NCBI GenBank assembly: GCA_019245755.1
Contig: JAFARC010000038.1
Location: 1-44,020, forward strand
Source: Mycobacteriaceae bacterium
GTDB lineage: Bacteria; Actinomycetota; Actinomycetes; Mycobacteriales; Mycobacteriaceae
Length of the DNA stretch: 44,020 nucleotides
Direction of reading: 5' to 3'
Numbering within the stretch: the first letter of the stretch is position 1; every line of letters begins with the position of its first letter. Below are positions 8,949-16,422 of this stretch, piece by piece. Made by a program: the position numbers and the translations under genes. The notes below the pieces were generated by a model. That model was not told the DNA's origin, did no database searches, and saw only the letters and a list, made by a program, of their open reading frames with translations.

Positions 8949-11279
8949 ATGACATCCGGTTCTTCTGGGGCCGTCGCCTCGCGCTACGCGGGCACCCGGG
9001 TACAGCGGGTCGAGGACACTCGCCTGCTCACCGGGCGTGGCACGTTCGTCGACGACATCTCGCGGCCCGGCATGCTGCACGCCTGCTTCGTCCGCAGCCC
9101 CTTCGCGCGGGCCCGGATCAACGCCATCGACGGCTCGGCAGCGTTGGCGCTGCCCGGTGTTCATGCGGTCTTCGTCGCCGCTGACCTCAACCCCGACGTC
9201 CACGAGTCCTGGCACGCGACCGTAGGCAAGGACGTTCCCGACACGCCGCGGCCGCCACTGGCCGTCGACGAGGCGAAGTTCGTGGGTGATCCCGTTGCCC
9301 TGGTCGTCGCCGAGAGCCGGTACATCGCCGAGGACGCGACCGAGCTGGTGGACGTCGACTACGAACCGCTGCCGGCCATCGCCGACTTCACGCAGGCCGA
9401 GACGTCGGATGTGCGGGTGCATTGCGGCTACGCCAACAACGTCGCCGGTGGGATGGCCGGAGTCCCGCCCGACGAGGACACCTTCTCCGGGGCAGCGCAC
9501 GTCGTCTCGGAACACGTTTATCAGCAGATCTATGTGCCGGTGCCAATCGAGGCACGCGGCATCGTCGTCGAGTGGCAGGCCGCCTCGGGCGAACTCACCG
9601 TCTGGGCATCCACTCAGACGCCCCACGAGCTGCGTGCGTTCTGCGCCCGCCTGTTGGGCATTCCGGCGCAGCGGGTACGGGTCATCATGCGCGACACGGG
9701 GGGCGGGTTCGGCCAGAAGGTCGTCCCGATGCGCGAAGACATGTGCATCATGCTGGCCGCGCGCAAGGTACCGGCGGCGCTGAAATGGATCGAGGACCGT
9801 CGCGAGAACCTGATGTCGGCGGGCCAAGCGCGGCACATCGACGGCAAGGCCCGAATGGCGTTCGACGACGAGGCCAACTTGCTTGCCGTCGACATCGACT
9901 TCGCCCAGGACGTCGGGGCGTATCCGACGCCCTACCCGGTGTTGACGACCGCCGCGGTGGGCATGTTCTTCCCCGGGCCGTATCGGGTTCCCAAGGCCAG
10001 TTTCTCGTATAAGACGATGTTCTCGAACACCAGTGGCCTGGTCGCCTACCGCGGTCCATGGCAATACGAAACGCTCGCGCGCGAAATCATGCTCGACATC
10101 GCGGCGCGGAACATGGGCATGGATCCCGTAGAGCTGCGGCGGCGCAACATCCTTCGCGGCGACGAGATGCCGTATATCAACCCGAACGGCATGCCCTACG
10201 ACCATGTGGCCCCGGCAGACACATTCGAGCAGGCCGTGAAGATCCTCGACCACGAAGGGTTCCGCCGCGAACAGCGGGACGCCCTGGCCCAGGGGCGCTA
10301 CATCGGCCTGGGCTTCGCCGCGTACATCGAACCGACTGGCGCCGCAACCGGCCACCTCGCCACCGAAGGCGCGGCGATCCGGATGGAGCCGACCGGCAAG
10401 ATCAACGTCTACGTCAACGGTGGTTCGACAGGCAACAGCATCGAGACCACCGTCGTGCAGCTGACCGCCGACGCGCTGGGCGCCGACATCGATGATGTCG
10501 CCACCATTCAGGGCGACACGGCCGTAACGCCGTATGGCGCCGGCACCCAGGGCAGCCGCAGCGGTCCGATGACGGCCGGAGCCGTCCACGAGGCCGGCGC
10601 TGCGCTGCGCACGCGGATCGTGGCGATGGCCGCCCACCGGTTGGACGTTGCCGAATCCGAGATCGTGCTGGCCGGGTCGCGGGCCAGTGTCCGCGACGAC
10701 CCCTCGAAGAGCGTAAGCTTCGCCGACCTCGCCTACCGCGCCCACTACGAGCCACAGCAACTTCCGCCCGGGATGTCGGCCGCGCTGGAGGCAACGGCAC
10801 GCTTCACGTCGAAGGCACCCATCCACTGGGCCAACGCCACCCACGCCTGCACCTGCGAGGTGGACGTGACCACCGGCAAGGTGACCCTGCTGCGCTACAT
10901 CGTCAGCGAGGACGTCGGCGCGATGATCAATCCCAATGTCGTCGAGGGCCAGATCGCCGGGGGCGCCGTGCAGGGAATCGGCGGTGCGCTGATGGAGAGC
11001 CTCGTCTACGACGCCGACGGCAATCCACTGGCCACCACGTTCGTCGACTATCTGCTGCCGACCGCCACCGAGGTGCCGCCGATCGAGTTCGGACACGTCG
11101 AGATACCCGGCCCGGGCCCCGGCGGCTACAAGGGTGTCGGCGAAGGCGGCGCGATCGGCTCCACGCCTGCGGTGATCAACGCCATCAACGACGCACTGGC
11201 CCCGCTCGGGGTGTGCGTCACCATACTTCCCGCCGCCCCGGCGGCGATCGTCGAACTGCTCGAAGCCGCCAAGAAGTAA
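8949..11279 (+). CDS. Molybdenum hydroxylase large subunit (CoxL/XdhB-like)
   Basis: Molybdopterin-cytosine-dinucleotide-binding catalytic subunit of the xanthine oxidase/CO dehydrogenase family, 776 aa. Visible landmarks are the N-terminal hammerhead start RVEDTRLLTGRGTFVDDI, the cofactor loop GGGFGQKV (about residues 251-258), the active-site loop VAYRGPWQ (about 364-371) and the catalytic Glu in GVGEGGAIGS (about 733). True CO dehydrogenase has AYxCSFR in the active-site loop and the form II proteins have AYRGAGR; here it is AYRGPWQ. The substrate is therefore probably not CO, and an aldehyde, purine or N-heterocycle is more likely. It is followed 12 bp later by the CoxG-like gene. The overall operon order is L-G-M-S. 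Similar to Rv0373c. Confidence 0.9.
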   Translation: MTSGSSGAVASRYAGTRVQRVEDTRLLTGRGTFVDDISRPGMLHACFVRSPFARARINAIDGSAALALPGVHAVFVAADLNPDVHESWHATVGKDVPDTPRPPLAVDEAKFVGDPVALVVAESRYIAEDATELVDVDYEPLPAIADFTQAETSDVRVHCGYANNVAGGMAGVPPDEDTFSGAAHVVSEHVYQQIYVPVPIEARGIVVEWQAASGELTVWASTQTPHELRAFCARLLGIPAQRVRVIMRDTGGGFGQKVVPMREDMCIMLAARKVPAALKWIEDRRENLMSAGQARHIDGKARMAFDDEANLLAVDIDFAQDVGAYPTPYPVLTTAAVGMFFPGPYRVPKASFSYKTMFSNTSGLVAYRGPWQYETLAREIMLDIAARNMGMDPVELRRRNILRGDEMPYINPNGMPYDHVAPADTFEQAVKILDHEGFRREQRDALAQGRYIGLGFAAYIEPTGAATGHLATEGAAIRMEPTGKINVYVNGGSTGNSIETTVVQLTADALGADIDDVATIQGDTAVTPYGAGTQGSRSGPMTAGAVHEAGAALRTRIVAMAAHRLDVAESEIVLAGSRASVRDDPSKSVSFADLAYRAHYEPQQLPPGMSAALEATARFTSKAPIHWANATHACTCEVDVTTGKVTLLRYIVSEDVGAMINPNVVEGQIAGGAVQGIGGALMESLVYDADGNPLATTFVDYLLPTATEVPPIEFGHVEIPGPGPGGYKGVGEGGAIGSTPAVINAINDALAPLGVCVTILPAAPAAIVELLEAAKK

Positions 11280-11291
11280 AGGACTTGAGGG

Positions 11292-11918
11292 GTGGAGTTA
11301 GTCAACGAATTCCGGGTCCCGGTGCCGGTGGATGCGGCATGGGAGGTGCTGACCGACGTCGAGCGGATCGCCCCGTGTCTGCCCGGCGCTGCGCTGCTGA
11401 GCGCGGACGGCGACGAGTTCTCCGGCGTGGTGAAAGTCAAAGTCGGACCAATCACCGTGCAGTACCAGGGCAAAGCGGTCTTTCAGGAAAAGGACAAGTC
11501 AGCGCGCCGGGCGGTCATCAAGGCCAGCGGCAAGGAGACCCGCGGGCAAGGCGGCGCGGCGGCGGTGGTCATCGCCCAACTCGAGGAAGACGGCGAGAGC
11601 ACCGCATGTGTGCTCACGACCGATCTCACCATTTCCGGGAAGGCCGCGCAGTTCGGCCGCGGGGTGCTGGCCGACGTGGCCGGCAAACTCATCGGCCAGT
11701 TCGCCGACCGGCTGGAAGCCGATGTGTTGTCCGCCGGTGCCGCACCCGCGCGGTCGCAGCCCGAGGCCGAGGCCAGCCGGTCGTCGCCGTCTGCTCGGAC
11801 CGAGTCCGTCGATCTGCTCGGGGCCCTGGCGGTCCCGGTGGCCAAACGGGTGCTGCCCGTCGCGGCCGGGTTGATCGGCGGTCTGGTGATCGGATTCGTC
11901 GTGGGCCGACGGTCATGA
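11292..11918 (+). CDS. CoxG-like SRPBCC protein with C-terminal membrane anchor
   Basis: CO dehydrogenase subunit G family, an SRPBCC fold. The start MELVNEFRVPVPVDAAWEVL and the CLPGA motif (residues about 36-40) are characteristic. CoxG of carboxydotrophs tethers the enzyme to the membrane and may bind quinone. Here a variable Ala/Ser-rich linker (about 145-175) leads to a hydrophobic end, VAAGLIGGLVIGFVVGRRS, a likely membrane anchor. The start is GTG 11292. The stop overlaps the FAD-subunit ATG (ATGA), so translation is coupled. It probably recruits the hydroxylase and couples it to the respiratory chain. Confidence 0.85.
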   Translation: MELVNEFRVPVPVDAAWEVLTDVERIAPCLPGAALLSADGDEFSGVVKVKVGPITVQYQGKAVFQEKDKSARRAVIKASGKETRGQGGAAAVVIAQLEEDGESTACVLTTDLTISGKAAQFGRGVLADVAGKLIGQFADRLEADVLSAGAAPARSQPEAEASRSSPSARTESVDLLGALAVPVAKRVLPVAAGLIGGLVIGFVVGRRS

Positions 11919-12790
11919 AGCCGGCATCGTTCGAATACCACCGGCCGGACAGCGTCGACGACGCCGCGCGGATGCTGGCCGAATTCGGGGATGAGGCGAA
12001 AGTACTGGGTGGCGGCCAGAGCCTGGTGCCGATGCTGGCCCTGCGGCTGGCGTTCTTCGACCATCTCATCGACGTGTCCAGGCTGGCCGAGCTCAAGGGC
12101 ATCGAGCGTGACAACGGCTGGGTGCGGATCGGCGCCGGAACCACCGACGCGACCGTCGGCGCCGACGAACAGGTAGCGGCCGAGGTGCCGCTGCTCACCC
12201 GGGTCACGCCGTTCATCGGCCATTTCCAGATCCGCAGCCGGGGAACGCTGGGCGGCTCGATCGCGCACGCCGACCCCGCGGCAGAGTACCCCGCGGTCGC
12301 ACTGGCGCTCGACGCGCAGATGGAGGCGGTCTCGCCGAGCGGACGACGCAGCATCGCGGCCGCGGATTTCTTCACCGGCTTGTGGGAAACCACCCTGGCT
12401 GCCGACGAAGTGCTCGCCGATGTCAGATTCCCGGTGTGGGCGGGACGATGTGGCTTCGGGGTGCAGGAGTTCGCCCGCCGCCACGGGGATTTCGCCATCG
12501 CCGGCGCGGTCGTCGCCGTCGAGCTCGATGCCGAGGACCGGGTGTCCCGTTGCGGGATCGGCTTGATGGGCCTGGGCTCCACGCCACGACGTGGCGCGGC
12601 GGCCGAGGCGGCCGTGGTCGGCCAGCGGGCCGCCGAGGTGACACCCGAGGAGATCGGCGCCCTCGCGATGACCGGACTCGACGACATTCCCGCCGACCTG
12701 CAGGGGTCGGCCGGCTACCGCACCCGGGTCGGCGCCGCCATGGTGGCGCGAGCCTGGGCGGCGGCAACCACGGAGGCAAGCAATGCCTGA
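11915..12790 (+). CDS. Molybdenum hydroxylase FAD subunit (CoxM-like)
   Basis: Medium subunit that carries FAD and passes electrons from the Fe-S subunit to an acceptor. FAD-binding motifs are VLGGGQSLVPML (residues about 30-41) and RGTLGGSIAHADPAAEYP (about 109-126), both characteristic of the FAD_binding_5 family. The C-terminal CO_deh_flav_C domain has RRHGDFAIAGAVVAV. I chose ATG 11915 (291 aa), which overlaps the CoxG stop by 4 bp; the same frame is open further upstream to 11213 but is antisense-like noise there. The 3' end overlaps the small-subunit gene by 8 bp. Confidence 0.92.
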   Translation: MKPASFEYHRPDSVDDAARMLAEFGDEAKVLGGGQSLVPMLALRLAFFDHLIDVSRLAELKGIERDNGWVRIGAGTTDATVGADEQVAAEVPLLTRVTPFIGHFQIRSRGTLGGSIAHADPAAEYPAVALALDAQMEAVSPSGRRSIAAADFFTGLWETTLAADEVLADVRFPVWAGRCGFGVQEFARRHGDFAIAGAVVAVELDAEDRVSRCGIGLMGLGSTPRRGAAAEAAVVGQRAAEVTPEEIGALAMTGLDDIPADLQGSAGYRTRVGAAMVARAWAAATTEASNA

Positions 12791-13271
12791 ACGAACGGTC
12801 CGGTTGTCGGTCAACGGCCAGGTCGGCGAGGCCAGCGTCGAACCACGCCTGACGCTGGCGGATTACATCCGGGAGCGCTGTGGGCTCACCGGGACTCACC
12901 TCGGCTGCGAGCACGGGGCATGCGGCGCCTGCACGGTGCTCCTGGACGGCGCCGCGGTGCGCTCCTGCCTGATCTTCGCCGTGCAGGCCGACGGCATGGC
13001 GGTGACCACGGTCGAAGGCATCGCCTCAGCCGACGGCCAGCTGTCCGCGGTGCAGTCGGCTCTGCGTGAGTGCCACGGGCTGCAATGCGGTTTCTGCACA
13101 CCGGGTTTCGTCATGTCCATCACCGCGTTGCTGCGCGAGAACCCGAACCCGACGGACCAGGACATCCGCGAAGGCCTGTCCGGGAACTTCTGCCGCTGCA
13201 CGGGCTACCAGGGCATCGTGAACGCGGTGCACCGCGCCGCCGAGATGATGCGGGGGGCCGCAACCGGTTAG
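12783..13271 (+). CDS. Molybdenum hydroxylase [2Fe-2S] subunit (CoxS-like)
   Basis: Small subunit with two [2Fe-2S] clusters, 162 aa. The plant-ferredoxin-type cluster is bound by CEHGACGACTVLLDG with a fourth Cys in VRSCLIF. The second, helical-bundle cluster is bound by LQCGFCTPGF and NFCRCTGY. It relays electrons from the molybdenum site to FAD. ATG 12783 lies inside the end of the FAD-subunit gene, completing a tightly overlapping L-G-M-S operon. It ends 2 bp from the convergent oxidoreductase gene. Confidence 0.95.
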   Translation: MPERTVRLSVNGQVGEASVEPRLTLADYIRERCGLTGTHLGCEHGACGACTVLLDGAAVRSCLIFAVQADGMAVTTVEGIASADGQLSAVQSALRECHGLQCGFCTPGFVMSITALLRENPNPTDQDIREGLSGNFCRCTGYQGIVNAVHRAAEMMRGAATG

Positions 13272-13273
13272 CG

Positions 13274-14140
13274 TCAACCGATCGCGGCCACCTTCGGCAC
13301 CACCTCGTCGCCCAGGCGGCGGACAAACCCGACAGGATCCGGATTGCCCGGCAGCGGACCGACATTGATCAAGTCGATGCCAAGATGCGCGTAGCTTTCC
13401 AGGGTCGTCAGGTAGTCGTCGAGATCGGTGAACGGATCGCGGAACAGACCGGCGGTGAGGCGGATACCCGCGGGATCGCGCCCGACCGTGTCGCAGTGCT
13501 GCTTCAGCACGCCGATCTTGTGCTCGAGTTCGTCGACCGTCTGCGCGGTGCTGTTCCACACGTCGGCGTACTGTGCGACCAGCCGCAGCGTCTTCTTCTC
13601 TCCGCCGCCGCCGATCAGGATCGGGGGACGCCGAATCGGTTGGGGCTGACAGATCGTCTCGGCCAGCCGGTAGTGCCGGCCTTCGTAGGGGCCGTTATCG
13701 TTACTCCACATCTGCCGGCAGATCAGGATCGTCTCCTCGAGCATCTCGAACCGCTCACGCACCGGCGGGTACGGGATCCCGAGGCCAACATGCTCGCGGT
13801 CGTACCACGCCGCGCCGATCCCGAACATGGACCGGCCCCCGGAAAGCACGTCCAGCGTCGTGACGATCTTGGCCAACGCGCCGGGATAGCGGTACGTCAC
13901 GCCGGTCACCAGCGCGGTCAGCGTGATCCGCCGGGTCTGGCCGGCCAGGAACCCCAACGACGTATAGCACTCGAGGAACGGATCCTCGGCGCGCCCGACC
14001 CCCTCCATCTGAAAAAAGTGGTCCGCCAGCGTGAACATCGTCATGCCGCCGTCCTCGGCAGCCTTGGCCGTATCGGCGAGCGTCGGCCCCAGCTTTTCGG
14101 CGCCGGGCAGGAAATCAATGAAGTGAACGCCTACTTCCAT
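13274..14140 (-). CDS. LLM-class F420-dependent oxidoreductase
   Basis: Luciferase-like TIM-barrel enzyme of 288 aa that would use reduced F420 (or flavin) on an unknown substrate. Typical motifs are LADHFFQMEG (residues about 38-47), SGGRSMFGIGAAWYDREHVGLG, which follows the LDVLSGGR turn, and RRPPILIGGGGEKKTLRLVAQYADVWN. It lies 16 bp downstream of the MarR gene on the same strand, so MarR probably controls it. A related protein is encoded at 19603. Confidence 0.87.
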   Translation of the reverse strand: MEVGVHFIDFLPGAEKLGPTLADTAKAAEDGGMTMFTLADHFFQMEGVGRAEDPFLECYTSLGFLAGQTRRITLTALVTGVTYRYPGALAKIVTTLDVLSGGRSMFGIGAAWYDREHVGLGIPYPPVRERFEMLEETILICRQMWSNDNGPYEGRHYRLAETICQPQPIRRPPILIGGGGEKKTLRLVAQYADVWNSTAQTVDELEHKIGVLKQHCDTVGRDPAGIRLTAGLFRDPFTDLDDYLTTLESYAHLGIDLINVGPLPGNPDPVGFVRRLGDEVVPKVAAIG

Positions 14141-14156
14141 TGTCGAGGTCCCTTTC

Positions 14157-14591
14157 TCATTCGGTCAATCGCTGCAGCAGCGACAGCGCCTCGACGATGA
14201 CGCGGCGCTCCCGCTCGGAGAATTGGTCCTGTAACGCGCGCGCAAGCCATTCCTCCCTGGCCTGACGATCGCTTTCCGCGCGCTTGTGGCCGGTCCTGGT
14301 CAGCGTGATCACCCGGCGGCGACCGTCGTCCGGGTCAGACGCGCGCTGAATCAGCCCACGGTCCTCCAGCGCGGCCACGATGGCCGCCATCGACTGCGGC
14401 CGGACCCGCTCCGCGGCTGCCAGCGCACTGGTCGACGACGCACCTTCCTTCCACAGCCGGGTGAGCACCGCGGTCTGGGATGGCGTGAGGTCGTTGCCGG
14501 TCGCGAGGTCCTTCAGCCGGCGCCGGAGCCGGCTGAACACCACCCGAAGATCGCGTGCCCCCCGCGCCGCGGACTCGCTGATCGTCGCCAC
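14157..14591 (-). CDS. MarR-family transcriptional regulator
   Basis: Winged-helix dimeric repressor of 144 aa. The DNA-binding domain reads LTPSQTAVLTRLWKEGASST (helices 2-3), then AAAERVRPQSMAAIVAALED (recognition helix), then a wing LIQRASDPDDGRRRVITLT. The last is the near-diagnostic MarR wing DPDDGRR. The start is GTG. It is transcribed with the oxidoreductase at 13274 and divergent from the permease at 14738, so it could also affect that promoter. No clear operator was identified in the 146-bp gap. Confidence 0.9.
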   Translation of the reverse strand: MATISESAARGARDLRVVFSRLRRRLKDLATGNDLTPSQTAVLTRLWKEGASSTSALAAAERVRPQSMAAIVAALEDRGLIQRASDPDDGRRRVITLTRTGHKRAESDRQAREEWLARALQDQFSERERRVIVEALSLLQRLTE

Positions 14592-14737
14592 CTCACCACC
14601 CTAGAACAGTCAGCTGCGCCTGTGCAGTTCGTACTGAAAACCTTGTTGGCGGTTCCCATGGTGGGCACAGGGAAATCCAAGGCCGACACACGCTGCGGAT
14701 CGCCGTTGAGTGCCTCGGCTGCTGGCACGATGAGCCG

Positions 14738-15727
14738 GTGGCCGTTGGTATCGCGCCGGCGCGACGGCTGGGCTCGATGCCGATTCTCGTCGCGGGCCTG
14801 GCCGCGTTCGCCCTGTCCGGCCGGATGCTGCACACACTCGTCACCGCGCACCCGCAGCTGGCGACGGCCGGCACCGTGTTCTGCGGCGTGTTCATCCAGG
14901 CGGTGCCGTTTCTCGTCCTCGGCGTGATGGTCAGCGGCCTGATCGCGGCGTTGGTTCCCACCGAGCGGCTGGCGCGGTGGTTACCCCGCCGCACCGGTGC
15001 GGCGATTCTGGCCGCCGCCGTCGGAGGGGCCGCGCTGCCGGGGTGTGAGTGCGGATCGGTGCCGGTGGCGCGGCGAATGTTCGGCGACGGTGCGGTGGGC
15101 GCAGCCGCGCTGACGTTCATGCTCGCCGCCCCGGCGGTCAACCCGGTGGTGCTGGTGGCCACTGCGGTCGCCTTTCCGGGCCAACCGAAAATGGTGGCCG
15201 CACGCTGCGCCGCGTCGCTGTTGACCGCCCTGATCGTCGGTGCGGGATGGTCGAAGTGGGGGCGCCCCGAGTGGATCACGCGGCGTCTGCCCGCACCCCC
15301 CGGCGGTACGAGCTCGCGGTGGGCGTCGTTCCGGGAGGCGGCGCGCCACGACTTCGTGCAGGCGGCATCGTATTTGGTGGTCGGCGCCGGTGCGGCGGCG
15401 GTGTTGCATGTGCTGGTTCCACCGTGGATGTTCGAGCACCTCGCCGGCCACGTGCTTGTCGGGGTGCTGGCGATGGCCTCGCTGGCCGTGGTGTTGGCGC
15501 TGTGCTCGGAAGCCGACGCGTTCGTCGCCTCCAGTCTGTCGATGTTGCCGCTGCTGCCGCGGTTGGTGTTCCTGGTGGTGGGGCCGGCGGTGGACGTGAA
15601 ATTGGTTGCCATGCATGCCGGTATGTTCGGCCGGGCGTTCGCCGCCCGGTTCGCGCCGGCGGCATTCGCCGTCGCCGTCCTCACCGCCACCGTCGTCGGG
15701 GTGCTGATGCTCGGCGGTGTGCGGTGA
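14738..15727 (+). CDS. Permease of the DUF318/ArsP_1 family
   Basis: Polytopic inner-membrane protein, 329 aa, about eight to ten predicted membrane segments. The conserved GGAALPGCECGSVPVARR corresponds to the family motif PxCxCGxxP, whose Cys residues bind a metal or metalloid. A second conserved stretch is LALCSEADAFVASSLSMLP. Family members export organoarsenicals or take part in metal homeostasis. The start is GTG 14738. The stop shares GTGA with the downstream TIGR03943 gene, a pairing seen across bacteria and often linked to zinc. The convergent CtpC/PacL genes support metal handling. The transported species is inferred, not shown. Confidence 0.82.
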   Translation: MAVGIAPARRLGSMPILVAGLAAFALSGRMLHTLVTAHPQLATAGTVFCGVFIQAVPFLVLGVMVSGLIAALVPTERLARWLPRRTGAAILAAAVGGAALPGCECGSVPVARRMFGDGAVGAAALTFMLAAPAVNPVVLVATAVAFPGQPKMVAARCAASLLTALIVGAGWSKWGRPEWITRRLPAPPGGTSSRWASFREAARHDFVQAASYLVVGAGAAAVLHVLVPPWMFEHLAGHVLVGVLAMASLAVVLALCSEADAFVASSLSMLPLLPRLVFLVVGPAVDVKLVAMHAGMFGRAFAARFAPAAFAVAVLTATVVGVLMLGGVR

Positions 15728-16422
15728 ACCGCGAGGCCGAGAACGCCGCGCTGCTGCTGGTGGGGCTCAGCATCGGGATGATCGCGGTCACCGGCGCGTT
15801 CACCCGCTACGTCAAGCCCTCGCTGCTGGGTTGGCTGCTGTGCGCCGCAGTCGCGTTGATTGCCTTCGGGCTCGCCACGATCATCGGCGACGCCCGGGAG
15901 CGGCCGACGGATCATGGCCACGACCATCGACACCGAGCGAGGATCGGCTGGCTGCTGGCCGTGCCCATCGTGGTGCTGATCTTCGTGGTGCCGCCCGCCC
16001 TCGGCGCCGGCGCGGCGACCCCGACCGTCATGGCGGTGTCCACCGACGTGCTGCACCGCCCGTTCCCGCCGCTGCCAGCCGAACGGTCGCCGGTGGTCTC
16101 GTTGCCCAACGTGCTGGAGCGGGTGGCCAACGACACTGCCGGCACCCTGGACCACCGGCTGATCACCGTCACGGGTTTCGTCCTACAGGACCACGGCTCG
16201 ACATATCTGGCACGGGTCGTCATCATCTGTTGCGCCGCCGACGCGCAGCTGGCTCGCATACGCCTTTCGGGTCCGCCGCTGGCGCAAGCCTCCGCGCTTC
16301 GGAACGACAGCTGGCTCAGTGCCGAGGGCGTCGTGCTGCCCGCGTCGCCGCCCACGATGGAGGTTTCGGAACTGACCCGCATCCAGCCGCCCGCCAATAC
16401 CTACGCCTACTACAACTCCTGA
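15724..16422 (+). CDS. TIGR03943/DUF1980 family membrane protein, permease partner
   Basis: Protein of 232 aa (GTG 15724, translationally coupled to the permease). Membrane segments lie near residues 8-25, 37-56 and 78-100. Between the second and third is a His-rich loop (HGHDHRHRAR), a probable metal-binding site. The C-terminal half is a soluble beta-rich domain with LITVTGFVLQDHGSTYLARV and VIICCAADA, the conserved features of this family (B. subtilis YcgQ is a relative). It probably forms a complex with the permease. The 3' end overlaps the convergent ctpC end by 13 bp. Confidence 0.8.
   Translation: MNREAENAALLLVGLSIGMIAVTGAFTRYVKPSLLGWLLCAAVALIAFGLATIIGDARERPTDHGHDHRHRARIGWLLAVPIVVLIFVVPPALGAGAATPTVMAVSTDVLHRPFPPLPAERSPVVSLPNVLERVANDTAGTLDHRLITVTGFVLQDHGSTYLARVVIICCAADAQLARIRLSGPPLAQASALRNDSWLSAEGVVLPASPPTMEVSELTRIQPPANTYAYYNS

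Noticed and set aside
8913..11096. 727-codon ORF opposite the hydroxylase large subunit
   Set aside because: Antisense shadow created by GC-rich codon positions; composition is Arg/His/Gly/Val-rich without any motif.
14635..14642. TGAAAACC upstream of the permease considered as a Zur box
   Set aside because: Only one half resembles the mycobacterial Zur site; no matching inverted arm follows within the expected spacing.
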